Below are positions 53,329-62,331 of a DNA stretch of 64,000 nucleotides, one piece after another; position 1 is the stretch's first letter, and each line of letters begins with the position of its first letter. The notes under the pieces were generated by a model. That model made no database searches. It saw only the letters and a list, made by a program, of their open reading frames with translations, and was not told where the DNA came from. Made by a program: the position numbers and the translations under genes. Origin of the DNA: CAZMNY01 sp964567745 (GTDB lineage Bacteria > Planctomycetota > Planctomycetia > Pirellulales > Pirellulaceae); contig CAZMNY010000010.1 in the NCBI GenBank assembly GCA_964567745.1, forward strand, positions 1 through 64,000, given 5' to 3'.

Positions 53329-54513
53329 ATGAAAATCGCTTACCTCGACTGTCTCAGCGGAGTCAGTGGAGACATGATGCTAGGCGCGCTCGTCGATGTC
53401 GGCGCGCCGCTTGAGGCGATCCAATCCGCAGTCGATTCGCTGGGGCTCCCTTCGTGCACACTACAACTTGACGAAGTCAGGAAGCACGGTTTTCGAGCGG
53501 CTAAGGTTTCGGTTGTTCACGATCCGGAACACGCCCATCGCCATTTGCATCACATTACCGAGATGATCGATGGCAGCGACGTGCTCTCCGCCGCCCAGAA
53601 GGACCTCGCGAAACGAATCTTCGCCAAGTTGGGTCAGGCCGAGGCCAAGGTTCACGGTTCGACCATCGAGAAAGTCCATTTCCACGAAGTGGGCGCAGTC
53701 GATTCGATAGCCGACATCGTGGGCGCTGCGGTTGCTTGGGATCTGCTTGGCGTCGACAGAATCGTCTCGGCGCCAGTGCCCACTGGTCACGGGTCGATTC
53801 AGATCGCCCATGGTCGCGTCAGCATTCCGGCTCCGGCGACCGCCGAACTGTTGAAGGGAATTCCGCTCGCTGCATGTGTCGTCGAGTCGGAATTGACAAC
53901 TCCGACTGGCGCTGCCATCGTCGCAACTATGGTCGACGAGTTCGGCCCGATGCCCGCGATGACGATCGACCGAATCGGCTGCGGTGCCGGTGATCGTGAT
54001 CTTAAGGAGCAGGCCAACGTCTTGCGAGTCGTGGTCGGCGAAACGGGCGAGTCGGGCGAGTCGGTCGACGCCGATCAAGTTTGGGTTCTCGAGACAAATG
54101 TCGACGACGTCACTGGCGAGACGATCGGGCACTGCACCGAACTGCTGATGAAACGCGGCGCACTGGACGTTTACACGACGGCGATTCAGATGAAAAAGAA
54201 TCGCCCAGGCATTGTATTGAGCGTGCTCTGCCGAGGCGATGATGTGGCCAAACTGGAACGAATTATCTTTCGCGAAACTGGGACGCTCGGCATCCGGCGT
54301 TGGTCAGCGTGTCGGCATAAACTCGAACGGGAAACGGCTAGCGTAACAACCGAGTACGGTGAGGTGGCTGGCAAGACCGCCACGATCGCCGGCGACAAGT
54401 GCTTCTCTCCTGAATATGAATCGTGTCGAGCTATCGCAGAGCAGAACGACATTCCGCTACGCGCGGTTTACGAATCAGCTCGCAAGGCTTTTGACAGCCT
54501 CGAACAAAACTGA
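53329..54513 (+). CDS. larC: Nickel pincer cofactor biosynthesis protein LarC (DUF111)
   Basis: This 394-residue protein matches LarC, a CTP-dependent cyclometallase that inserts nickel into the pincer cofactor of lactate racemase and relatives. Typical segments are AYLDCLSGVSGDMMLGALVD at the start, HRHLHHITEMID, VHFHEVGAVDSIADIVGAA, TTPTGAAI, ETNVDDVTGETIGH and MKKNRPGIVLSVLC. The whole protein is one frame, unlike the frameshifted larC1/larC2 of Lactobacillus. I start at the ATG at 53329, where the family begins. larB, larE and larA are not in the window. Confidence 0.93.
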   Translation: MKIAYLDCLSGVSGDMMLGALVDVGAPLEAIQSAVDSLGLPSCTLQLDEVRKHGFRAAKVSVVHDPEHAHRHLHHITEMIDGSDVLSAAQKDLAKRIFAKLGQAEAKVHGSTIEKVHFHEVGAVDSIADIVGAAVAWDLLGVDRIVSAPVPTGHGSIQIAHGRVSIPAPATAELLKGIPLAACVVESELTTPTGAAIVATMVDEFGPMPAMTIDRIGCGAGDRDLKEQANVLRVVVGETGESGESVDADQVWVLETNVDDVTGETIGHCTELLMKRGALDVYTTAIQMKKNRPGIVLSVLCRGDDVAKLERIIFRETGTLGIRRWSACRHKLERETASVTTEYGEVAGKTATIAGDKCFSPEYESCRAIAEQNDIPLRAVYESARKAFDSLEQN

Positions 54514-54551
54514 AGCTCGACTTACAGTCGAAGTGTCCGGCGGACGTCACG

Positions 54552-55163
54552 ATGTTAATGGCGAATCAGATAAGCGAATGGGCTTTCTTCTTCGGCGTCG
54601 CGCTGATGATCGCAATCCTGATGCGCCGCTACTTCCGATACTTCGGCAAGCTTAAGCGAGAGAAAAAAAAGAAGAAGCCCGCGGCGTCTTCCATCGCTGA
54701 TGAACGGTCCGGCGTCGAAAAGCAGACTCTCCTCGACGCGCCTGACAATGTGTTGCGATGGCAAGTCGATATGCACGACACCGCTCGCAACCTGAAAGCC
54801 GAATTGGACACCAAGATCGGCCTGCTGCAAACGCTGGTGCAAATGGCGGACGATCGAATCGGTCAACTCAATTCGCTTGCCGAAAGAACGCGTTCCGGTG
54901 CGAGCTCGAGTGAGCCGAGCGGCGGAAGCAGTTCGGACGCGGTGCCAAGCGAGTTTGCCGAGATACCAGCCCGCCAGTCAACAGCGACTCGCTCGAAGTC
55001 AAAAGACGATTCCACCGGCATCGGATTGCCGGGCAACGACGACATGCGACGTTCGATCTATCAACTCGCAGATCGCGGACTCGATGCACGGCAGATCTCA
55101 AATGAGATCGGACGATCACTCGGCGACATCGAGTTCATCCTCGCGCTTCGCACCGCGGAGTAG
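54552..55163 (+). CDS. Membrane-anchored protein with coiled coil and HTH-like end
   Basis: This 203-residue protein has one N-terminal membrane span (about 8-26), a Lys-rich stretch (KREKKKKKPAAS) that fits the positive-inside rule, a helix likely to be a coiled coil (VDMHDTARNLKAELDTKIGL), a low-complexity Ser-rich linker, and a C-terminal helix-turn-helix-like stretch (IYQLADRGLDARQISNEIGR). This end resembles those of DUF2802/DUF6115 proteins. It probably acts on the cytoplasmic face. Two ATGs, at 54552 and 54558, are possible starts. It follows larC by 38 bases. Confidence 0.7.
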   Translation: MLMANQISEWAFFFGVALMIAILMRRYFRYFGKLKREKKKKKPAASSIADERSGVEKQTLLDAPDNVLRWQVDMHDTARNLKAELDTKIGLLQTLVQMADDRIGQLNSLAERTRSGASSSEPSGGSSSDAVPSEFAEIPARQSTATRSKSKDDSTGIGLPGNDDMRRSIYQLADRGLDARQISNEIGRSLGDIEFILALRTAE

Positions 55164-55188
55164 ACGAGCGGATCCGCCGCTAGCGGGG

Positions 55189-55959
55189 CTAGTTCGCTTG
55201 GCCTCTCTTAACAAACCGGTAGCCCTCGAATCGAATGCAAAGCAGGGCGGAGACCGTCAAGGCTTGATTCAATACGATTACGGTCATCCAGAAGTACAGG
55301 TCGGACCGAATCGCTATGACTCCGCAGCTTGTGGCGATGGCGATTACGGCGACGACGGCACCGCGCAGCCACGTCAGCCGGTTGCCAAAGAACGCCCAAA
55401 TCTGCACGATCGTCGCAATAGAAATCGAGGCGACGAGAAACGTGATGATCATGGCTGCCCCCATGTCCATGGCAAACATTTTGGTTTGAATCAACGCCTG
55501 CAATGTCGCCACCGTGAACGCGACTAGGGTGGTCAAGATAAACAAGTGTCGCACGCCGAATTGAAGTGCGTCCCTGTCCGAGTCTTCCGTGGCGAATTTG
55601 CGCATTTCGCCAAAGAACGCCCGCAAAAATAGGCCGGTCAAACCGACAACGGATACGATCCCGCTATAGAAGAAAAGGAACGCGACATACTCGCGCCACC
55701 CGGCCGTCCAGGCGACACTCGTTGTTACCACCAGTACGAAAACAACCGCGGTCGCCATCCGCACCCAGCCCTTGCCGAGCGCAAGCCAAAAGGCGACAAG
55801 ATTGCAGTAGAAAATCGTGACCGCGAGGACGACAACCATTAACGGATCGGGAAATCTTGAGTAGCCAGCGCAACTGACGATCGCGGCAATGAGCGACACG
55901 ATGACAATCGTCGCCAGGACATACCATCCACGAAAGCCCGCATCGTTGGTGGTCACCAA
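55189..55959 (-). CDS. Polytopic membrane protein of unknown function
   Basis: This 256-residue protein has about seven hydrophobic spans (WYVLATIVIVSLIAAIVSCA, PLMVVVLAVTIFYCNLVAFW, ATAVVFVLVVTTSVAWTAGW and so on) and short loops. It starts with TTG at 55959 or GTG at 55956. I do not recognise a family; transporter or regulatory membrane proteins are possible. It converges with the previous gene (25 bases between stops). Confidence 0.65.
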   Translation of the reverse strand: MVTTNDAGFRGWYVLATIVIVSLIAAIVSCAGYSRFPDPLMVVVLAVTIFYCNLVAFWLALGKGWVRMATAVVFVLVVTTSVAWTAGWREYVAFLFFYSGIVSVVGLTGLFLRAFFGEMRKFATEDSDRDALQFGVRHLFILTTLVAFTVATLQALIQTKMFAMDMGAAMIITFLVASISIATIVQIWAFFGNRLTWLRGAVVAVIAIATSCGVIAIRSDLYFWMTVIVLNQALTVSALLCIRFEGYRFVKRGQAN

Positions 55960-55988
55960 ACGACCCCAGTCTTTAAGTTGGAAATGCG

Positions 55989-56324
55989 TTATCCGGCTTC
56001 GGGCGTGATGGGCGTAAACTGATCGACCGGCATCACGAATATCTTGCCGTCGCCCATTCGACCAGTCCGAGCAATCGCGACTACTTTTTCTAGGATCTCA
56101 TCTTCGCGAGCGTCGTCGACCCATAAGGAGATTTCGACTTTCGGTAGAAATGCTTGGCTGTATTCGCTGTCGGAATAGCGACCGAGCGAACTTTTTTGGC
56201 GGCCAAACCCTTTGACCTCGCGAACATGCAAGGCTTCGAGCGGAGCGTGCTTGAGGCCCTCGAGAACCTTCTCGGCCAGATGAGGGCGAACGATGGCGAT
56301 GATCTCTTTCACGGCTACCCTCAT
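55989..56324 (-). CDS. P-II family nitrogen regulatory protein
   Basis: This 111-residue P-II protein forms a trimer that senses 2-oxoglutarate and ATP/ADP. It has the conserved VREVKGFGRQK, a T-loop with Y55 aligned to the uridylylated Y51 of E. coli GlnB (YSDSEYSQAFLPKVEISLWV) and the end TGRMGDGKIFVMPV. The GlnB-type Lys/His residues before the T-loop tyrosine differ (SSLGRYSD for GHTELYRG). I start at the ATG at 56324; the frame continues 30 bases upstream. No amtB, glnA or glnD lies nearby, so its target is unknown. Confidence 0.92.
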   Translation of the reverse strand: MRVAVKEIIAIVRPHLAEKVLEGLKHAPLEALHVREVKGFGRQKSSLGRYSDSEYSQAFLPKVEISLWVDDAREDEILEKVVAIARTGRMGDGKIFVMPVDQFTPITPEAG

Positions 56325-56401
56325 ATTCGGAAAGGTGATCGAGATTCGCCACACAGCGAATTGCCAATAGCGATTCGCAATGACTTGCGCCGAAAGCGAG
56401 A

Positions 56402-56794
56402 TTAGCTAAAGAAGTTTTCGCCGAACAGATTCAGCTCCGGACCGGTTTCAACTTCAATGTCGCCGTTAACGCACGTCATGCATCCGAGCCGCATCGTTTC
56501 TTCGTAGCCGACGAATGCGAGACAGGGAACCGGGTCCGGCAGCAGCGGCGTTTTGAACCGCATCTGTTCGCGAATCGTCATTTCGTTCGTGTTCTCTTTG
56601 CCGGCCGTGATCAGAACTCGGCAGGTCCCGCAGAGGCCTTTGCCCATACAGTTGACGTACTTGTTAATCGACTCGCCGTAACCATTGACGCCTTGATTGA
56701 GATTGATGCCGGTCTTGACGGCTTCGGCTCGAAGAAAGACGCCCTCGGGAACCTCAATCTCTTTGTTTTCCTTGACGAATTTCACGATCGGCAT
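56402..56794 (-). CDS. 2Fe-2S ferredoxin
   Basis: This 130-residue protein has the plant/adrenodoxin-type [2Fe-2S] fold. The cluster ligands are probably C49, C55, C58 (CMGKGLCGTCRV) and C105 (MRLGCMTCVNGDIEVET); C91 and C108 are extra. I start at the ATG at 56794 because MPIVKFVKENKEIEVPEG begins the ferredoxin; the frame is open back to 57070 but the extra 92 residues have no family likeness. The stretch between C58 and C105 is longer than usual for a 2Fe-2S ferredoxin. It lies 77 bases before the P-II gene on the same strand, so the two may share a transcript. The redox partner is unknown. Confidence 0.9.
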   Translation of the reverse strand: MPIVKFVKENKEIEVPEGVFLRAEAVKTGINLNQGVNGYGESINKYVNCMGKGLCGTCRVLITAGKENTNEMTIREQMRFKTPLLPDPVPCLAFVGYEETMRLGCMTCVNGDIEVETGPELNLFGENFFS

Positions 56795-57093
56795 GAGACT
56801 GCTTTTTCCTGCGCAGGGTGATTCATTGTCATGACGGCGGCAGGCAATTCTACCCGCTTGACTGACCCCGTGAAAGACGGTTGAGCGGCCGCGTTGTCCT
56901 TTACTCGACGAGCTATTTTTGCCACCATTTGTGCGATGGCGGCAATTTGTCGCAGGCAATCCGTGCGGTCTCGAGTCGTCCCGGCCAATTCCGCTCGTCA
57001 ATCTTTCCCGAAGGATCATTCGAGCGTGACCCTCTGCCCGGGCGGAGACCGTCGCCCCGATGGAATCCATGCGAACAGGAGCGTAATAAGGCG

Positions 57094-57345
57094 ATGGCGA
57101 AACGGTCGAAATACCAGCAGAAGATAATCAAAAATTACTACGAGAACCGTGAAAGCATTGCCCTCCAGCGCGTTCAGGAGCTTGTGACTGAGCTGTACCT
57201 GACCGAGGGCAAGAGGCGAGAAAAACACTGGAAGTCGCTCGCCGGCCACTTGGAGAAGCTGGGAGTCAAACAGGCGAAGATCGATAGCCTTGTTGATTCG
57301 GACAATCCAGAGTTGGTCGCCAAGTTTGTTCAGGAGTTGCAGTAG
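57094..57345 (+). CDS. Small conserved-type hypothetical protein
   Basis: This 83-residue basic, helical protein begins MAKRSKYQQKIIKNYYENRE and ends VAKFVQELQ. It resembles small nucleic-acid-associated proteins by composition, but I do not know a family. AGGAG lies 12 bases before the ATG. The frame continues upstream to 56881, but that part is Cys- and Arg-rich and unlikely to be translated. It diverges from the ferredoxin. Confidence 0.7.
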   Translation: MAKRSKYQQKIIKNYYENRESIALQRVQELVTELYLTEGKRREKHWKSLAGHLEKLGVKQAKIDSLVDSDNPELVAKFVQELQ

Positions 57346-57442
57346 GAATCGTCCTAACTTGATGGAAGTCCGCCGAGGCGTGCTTTAAAGTAGGGGGGTG
57401 ATTTCGCCCCACCTTCCGAACCAACCTGGCTAGGAGCCTCGC

Positions 57443-58789
57443 ATGCCAACGCCTCTGAATCGCCGATCATTCCTTCGCCAAACAACCGCCGCTGCCGCAG
57501 CTGGCGGATATTTCGTAAGCCATGCCGCCGCCCAAGATTCGACTTCGCCTAACGAGCGACTCAACATCGCGGCTGTCGGCACCACAGGCCGCGCCGGCGC
57601 CAACATCGCCGGAGTCTCGTCGCAAAACATCGTCGCGCTCGCCGATGTCGATTCTGCGCTTCTCGAGAAGGGATCCGCTCGCTATCCGAGCGCCCGGAAG
57701 TATGCCGACTTCCGAGTGATGTTGGAGAAGGAAGTCGACAAGATCGACGCGCTCGTTGTGGCGACGCCCGATCACACTCACGCGCCCGCAGCGGCAATGG
57801 GATTGCGACTGAACAAGCCCGTCTACTGCGAGAAGCCGCTGACCCACACTCTTTTCGAGGCCCGAACGCTCGCCGACCTGGCCAAGGAAAATAAACTCAT
57901 CACCCAGATGGGAAACCAGATCCATTCGAGCGAGAACTATCGGCAAGTTGTCGAGTTGGTTCAGAGTGGCGTGATCGGCGCGGTCGCAGAATCACACGTT
58001 TGGGCCGCGGCAGTCTATAAGGACGCAAAGTTCAAGAATGCGCCCAAGCCCGCCAATCTCAATTGGGACCTGTGGCTCGGACCCGCGGCGGAGCGTCCTT
58101 ATAGCGAAGGCGTGCACCCGTTCAAGTGGCGATCGTTTTGGGATTACGGTGCCGGCACGCTCGGCGACTTTGGTTGCCACTATCTCGACCTCGCCCATTG
58201 GGCGCTCGACTTGACGGCGCCGACGCATGTGCGTGCAAAAGGACCCAAAGCCGACCTCGTCAGCGCGCCGGACTGGCTTATCGTCGACTACAAGTATCCG
58301 GCTCGAGGCGACAAGCCGGCGGTCGACTTAACCTGGTACGACAGCGGCAAGCGGCCCGAGAAGCAGCTTGCGAAACTCGAGCCCATTCTCTCCAAACGCG
58401 ACGGAAAGCCAGTCGGCTTCCGCAGCGGTCAAATGTTTGTCGGCGAAAAAGGCGTGATCATTTCAGATTACGGACGACATTATGTGGTCGCAAACAGCGG
58501 CGAAGTGCTGCTCGCCCACGACAACAAAAAGTCGCAAATCGAGCGTCCCGAAAAGACGGTTGCCAGATCAATCGGGCACCACGCGGAATGGCTCAGCGGA
58601 ATCCGCACCGGCAAGAAAGCCGGCAGTGATTTCTCCTACGCGGGACCACTTACCGAAGCCGTCATGCTTGGAGTCATGTCACATCGATCGGGCGAGGCAT
58701 TCGATTGGAACGCCAAAACGTTGACCGCGTCATCGAAGAAAGCGCAGGCCTTTATGCACATCGAATACCGCAAAGGCTGGACTCTGTAG
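57443..58789 (+). CDS. Secreted Gfo/Idh/MocA family oxidoreductase
   Basis: This is a 448-residue protein. A twin-arginine signal (MPTPLNRRSFLRQTTAAAAA, cleaved near SHAAAQ) sends it folded to the periplasm. The NAD(P)-binding domain follows (LNIAAVGTTGRAGANIAGVS; the usual GxGxxG is GTTGRAG). The catalytic-site signature is PVYCEKPLTHT with the family's Lys, then a domain with GNQIHSSENYRQVVELV, DYGAGTLGDFGCHYLDLAHW and the end EYRKGWTL. AGGAG precedes the ATG. It likely acts on a sugar or sugar acid with tightly bound cofactor. Substrate unknown; planctomycetes carry many paralogues. Confidence 0.9.
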   Translation: MPTPLNRRSFLRQTTAAAAAGGYFVSHAAAQDSTSPNERLNIAAVGTTGRAGANIAGVSSQNIVALADVDSALLEKGSARYPSARKYADFRVMLEKEVDKIDALVVATPDHTHAPAAAMGLRLNKPVYCEKPLTHTLFEARTLADLAKENKLITQMGNQIHSSENYRQVVELVQSGVIGAVAESHVWAAAVYKDAKFKNAPKPANLNWDLWLGPAAERPYSEGVHPFKWRSFWDYGAGTLGDFGCHYLDLAHWALDLTAPTHVRAKGPKADLVSAPDWLIVDYKYPARGDKPAVDLTWYDSGKRPEKQLAKLEPILSKRDGKPVGFRSGQMFVGEKGVIISDYGRHYVVANSGEVLLAHDNKKSQIERPEKTVARSIGHHAEWLSGIRTGKKAGSDFSYAGPLTEAVMLGVMSHRSGEAFDWNAKTLTASSKKAQAFMHIEYRKGWTL

Positions 58790-58869
58790 AGATCTCGCGC
58801 AACTCGCCGCATCCCAATCGTTTAACCCGCCGCCGTAGGAAAGGCGACGCTGGCGACACTGTGACGACG

Positions 58870-61527
58870 CTAGGGGGTGACGTTGATTGATTCGGATGCG
58901 GTGACGCCGTCGGGGGAGAGGTTGCTGCGGACTTCCACGGCGACCTTCTTGGCGCCGGCCTGGGCGCCTCGAAGACGGATGCGGAAGGCTCGCAGTTTCT
59001 CGCCCGGACGAACGGTGGCCACTGGCTGGAATTCGAGAATTCGACCGTCGAATTTCGCTTGATTGGCCGGACCGCCGGGGAGGACTGAGTCGAGTTCCAG
59101 TCCTGGCGGGATGGTGACGTAGAGGCGGAGATCGCCGTCCCAATCAGCTCGGTCGTTATCGATCTGAATCGTGATGACCGTCGTCTCGTTGACGCGGATC
59201 CCATCGCTCTGATCGAAGATGGTGATCTTGATATCTTTCTTTGCGACGTCGATCGGCGGCGCGACGCCTGGCCCCGGCTGTCCCGGCCCCGCCGGCGGTT
59301 GGCCCTGCCGAGGCGGCGGGAGGATCTCAATCGACTTAGTTTGCGAGTTGCGCACCTGGTCGTCCGCCGTCACCAGCACTCGCACGCTTGTCGCGCGAGT
59401 CTCTCGCTGGCAGTTGTATCGCACTTCAAATAGTTTCACGTCGCCGGCACCGATCTGATCGACCGTCCAGCGAATCGAGTTGGGCGGAGCGAGTTGGAAC
59501 GGCGGATCGGTAGTGGCTTCTTTCGAGCTGAGCAAGTTCGCATCGGCCTCGACGTCGACAATCACATTCGTCAGCGGCACGTTGCCGTTGTTGGTTACCT
59601 CGGCACGGAATAGAACGTCGTTTCCATCCGGTTGATCCGTGTCGTTCAAGTCGACTTGGCCCTGAGTTGGACCCAGCAGCCGCACTTGCACGTCGGGCCG
59701 TGCGACGACAGGTCGAGCTCGAACGGTCAGGCATGCGCGTTCCGATGCTTGCTGTCCGCCATCGGCTAGGACGGTCACGGTGTGGCAGAAGTAGCCCGGT
59801 CTTCGCGGCACGAACGTCAAGCCGACCGATGTCGAGGCGCCGACCTCAAGAGGTTGGTCCAAATCGCGAACGATTGGGCTAGCGGCGTCATCGATGTGCC
59901 TCAACCCAGCGTCAAAGCTGTCTTGGATCGAGATTCGCTCAAGTGGTTGCCGACCAGTATTCGTCATTTTGATCTCGTACTGCACCTCTTGGCCAACTTC
60001 AGCCTCCGTCGGCCCGATGACGTCCAGACGAATCGACGGGATGAAGACGGACGTACGCCTTTCTCCTTCGGCTCGAACCGTGTCCTCGCGGTCGCGAACT
60101 CGAACTCGATAGAGGATCTCCGAGTCGGCTCGAGCGGAGAGTCGGTAGTTGGCTTCGATCGTCTTGACCTGCCCCGGCTCGATGTCGCCGAGCCGCCATT
60201 CCTGTCCGTCAGTCAATTCACGCTGCGCCGCTGGCATGCTGTTGACGTACTCCAGTGAATTCGGCAAGCCGGCAGTCGAGACGGTCACGTCTTTTGCCGT
60301 TAGGTCACCGGGATTGGTCACGCGAATTAGATACTGAACGGGGCGTTCGAGTTCGACTCGAGTCGGTCCGCTGACGTCGACGTGAAGCGCCGGTGCGCTC
60401 CAGCGAATGGTCGTCCAGCCTCGGCCGACGACTCGACGTTTCATGAACCGGTCGCCGGGTCGAATAATTTCGACTTTGACCCTCGAGACGCCTGCCTTGT
60501 CCGTCAGCGGCCTGACGCGAACTCGCGATTCACCCAAGTCGTCGGTCGCGACTTCGACGATGTTCCCGTGTCCGGGCGAAAACTCCGCTTGAGGACCGGT
60601 CTCGAGTTCGTAGCGGACAAGCCAATCACGTTGCGGCTCGCCGTCGCTGGTCAAGACGCGAGTGATCATCTCATGCTCTTGCGTCGTTCGGACACTCGCG
60701 GGCGAAGGGAGTTCCCATTTGGCGTCGATCCAATGAATGATGGCCGTTTCACGACGCTCTTCCCAATCGACGGCTTTCGGTGCAATCGCCGTTACGTACG
60801 ATACGCCTTCGCGCGGAGACGTCACGCTAATCCAACCCTCGCCCTTCTTGATCGGGACGTCGTCGGTCGGAGTCGTTGTGCCTCGCGTCACGAGATGGGC
60901 TCGAGTCGATGTGTGGGTGACCGCGAATCGATCGGTGACCTTGCGCGGTTGAGTGCCAAACAATCGGCTGGCTAACGGCCGACCTGTGCCGCCCAATCCG
61001 ACAAGGTGGCCCACACTGTCTTGCGTTAGGATCCACTCGACCGGCTGCCCTGTAACCAAGCAGCCGTCTTTCCCGCAGACGCCGCTCCGCAGAACGATTT
61101 CCGTTCCAACTCGGGCGACAAGCCGCTGTGGCGTGAGCTGCAATTTGCCGGCCTCGCCAGCAGACAAACGGTGACCGTTTTTGAGGATCTTACATTTTGG
61201 TCCGCAGCCAAGTCCGCATTGGGGACCGCAAAGGGTCGCGCACGGTGCAGGACAAGGCGGACCGACTTGAGCCGCCAACGGCGGCCCCGCTGGTTGTTCG
61301 GGGCACGGATTCGGATCGAGCGGCTGCGTCCAAGCCGGCTTGGGAAGACACGACGCGGCTTGAAGGCCCTCTCCGCCCGGAATTTCAAGGCGAGTGTAGT
61401 TTGGCTGAGGCATCAAGATGGAACGCCCTTGCGGATCGATACGCGGCAAACTGACAGCGCAGCCGGTCACTGTCACAGCGACAAGCAGCATTGAAAGCAA
61501 GACGGTTTGTTTCGATCGCAGGTACAT
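58870..61527 (-). CDS. DUF11-repeat lipoprotein
   Basis: This is an 885-residue surface or periplasmic protein. Its signal ends VAVTVTGC with a strong lipobox Cys at 23. A Cys/Pro-rich segment follows (about 60-115). The middle and end contain four or five Ig-like/DUF11 domains recognisable by repeated lines such as YLIRVTNPGDLTAKDVTVST, YEIKMTNTGRQPLERISIQD and FRAEVTNNGNVPLTNVIVDV. A Pro/Gly-rich linker (about 750-775) separates the last one. DUF11 domains are beta sandwiches in cell surface proteins. It converges with the oxidoreductase gene. Role in the envelope is unknown. Confidence 0.85.
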   Translation of the reverse strand: MYLRSKQTVLLSMLLVAVTVTGCAVSLPRIDPQGRSILMPQPNYTRLEIPGGEGLQAASCLPKPAWTQPLDPNPCPEQPAGPPLAAQVGPPCPAPCATLCGPQCGLGCGPKCKILKNGHRLSAGEAGKLQLTPQRLVARVGTEIVLRSGVCGKDGCLVTGQPVEWILTQDSVGHLVGLGGTGRPLASRLFGTQPRKVTDRFAVTHTSTRAHLVTRGTTTPTDDVPIKKGEGWISVTSPREGVSYVTAIAPKAVDWEERRETAIIHWIDAKWELPSPASVRTTQEHEMITRVLTSDGEPQRDWLVRYELETGPQAEFSPGHGNIVEVATDDLGESRVRVRPLTDKAGVSRVKVEIIRPGDRFMKRRVVGRGWTTIRWSAPALHVDVSGPTRVELERPVQYLIRVTNPGDLTAKDVTVSTAGLPNSLEYVNSMPAAQRELTDGQEWRLGDIEPGQVKTIEANYRLSARADSEILYRVRVRDREDTVRAEGERRTSVFIPSIRLDVIGPTEAEVGQEVQYEIKMTNTGRQPLERISIQDSFDAGLRHIDDAASPIVRDLDQPLEVGASTSVGLTFVPRRPGYFCHTVTVLADGGQQASERACLTVRARPVVARPDVQVRLLGPTQGQVDLNDTDQPDGNDVLFRAEVTNNGNVPLTNVIVDVEADANLLSSKEATTDPPFQLAPPNSIRWTVDQIGAGDVKLFEVRYNCQRETRATSVRVLVTADDQVRNSQTKSIEILPPPRQGQPPAGPGQPGPGVAPPIDVAKKDIKITIFDQSDGIRVNETTVITIQIDNDRADWDGDLRLYVTIPPGLELDSVLPGGPANQAKFDGRILEFQPVATVRPGEKLRAFRIRLRGAQAGAKKVAVEVRSNLSPDGVTASESINVTP

Positions 61528-61710
61528 GGATCATCCAGGCAATTAGTTGAGACGAGAATCTATGACGGATTCTTAACTCTTGCACCGGAAGCGTAGCACG
61601 CGTTTTGGCAACATGTGGCGAAAGGGCAACATGGAGCGATGCAAAATCGCATCATTGCACCTCAATCCGCAACGGTTGTACGGATCGCGACGGTTTCACC
61701 GCGCAGGATA

Positions 61711-61769
61711 AACGCTGACGAATGAACGCTGACGAATGAACGCTGACGAATTGAGCGCTGACGAATGGC
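61711..61769. repeat. 14-bp tandem repeat upstream of the DUF11 lipoprotein
   Basis: AACGCTGACGAATG is repeated three times in tandem, with a fourth variant copy (AGCGCTGACGAATGG). It lies in the 258-base gap between the TerB-like gene (3' side) and the start of the DUF11 lipoprotein. No function can be given; it may be a regulatory or slippage-born repeat. Confidence 0.8.
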
Positions 61770-61785
61770 GACAAAGTGCCTGACG

Positions 61786-62331
61786 TTAGAAGGCCGATTT
61801 CAAATCGGTGAGCACGGCTTGCTCGGAAGTCGAGATGGCTTGAATCCCTAAGACTCCGCCTGCAGACTTGGCGACCGTTTCTGCTCGACCCAAAACGCTG
61901 GTTTCAATCGCCTTCATCGTGTCGACATCCATGGTCGACGCCAAGCAGGCGATATACTCTTTCCAACCTTCCCGAAGTTCGGGGCCGGGCTTCGATTCAA
62001 GCCATTGTTGAAGCAAGTCGTAAGAGGCTGAGCCCGGCTTGATGCCGGATGCGTGGGCGGCGACCACGATCGCGTCTTTCTCATTCGGCTCCATTCGGCC
62101 ATCGGCCCATGCCACCTCGACCAGAGGCGCCAAGCCCAGCGCGGCCAACGTCTCTCCGCCGATCCCCAAATCGCACAGTTTGCCAGTGACGTCCGGGTTG
62201 TCGATTCCGGTGAGCTCGCCGAGAGCCTCCGCGTCCATCTGCTTTTGCAAGGCTTCCAGCAATTCGTTGTCCCGTTTCGCGAAGAATGCTTTTTCCAGGG
62301 CTCTGCCGCGTTTCGCCAACTGATCAGCCAT
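61786..62331 (-). CDS. TerB-like helical protein
   Basis: This is a 181-residue soluble helical protein. A central PLVEVAWADGRMEPNEKDAI is the TerB/DUF533-type acidic loop (ADGRMEPNE) seen in tellurite-resistance-like domains. N-terminal 60 residues are charged (QLAKRGRALEKAFFAKRDNE). I start at the ATG at 62331; the frame runs 30 bases upstream to 62361. Function of the family is uncertain. It is followed by the 14-bp repeat and the lipoprotein on the same strand. Confidence 0.7.
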   Translation of the reverse strand: MADQLAKRGRALEKAFFAKRDNELLEALQKQMDAEALGELTGIDNPDVTGKLCDLGIGGETLAALGLAPLVEVAWADGRMEPNEKDAIVVAAHASGIKPGSASYDLLQQWLESKPGPELREGWKEYIACLASTMDVDTMKAIETSVLGRAETVAKSAGGVLGIQAISTSEQAVLTDLKSAF

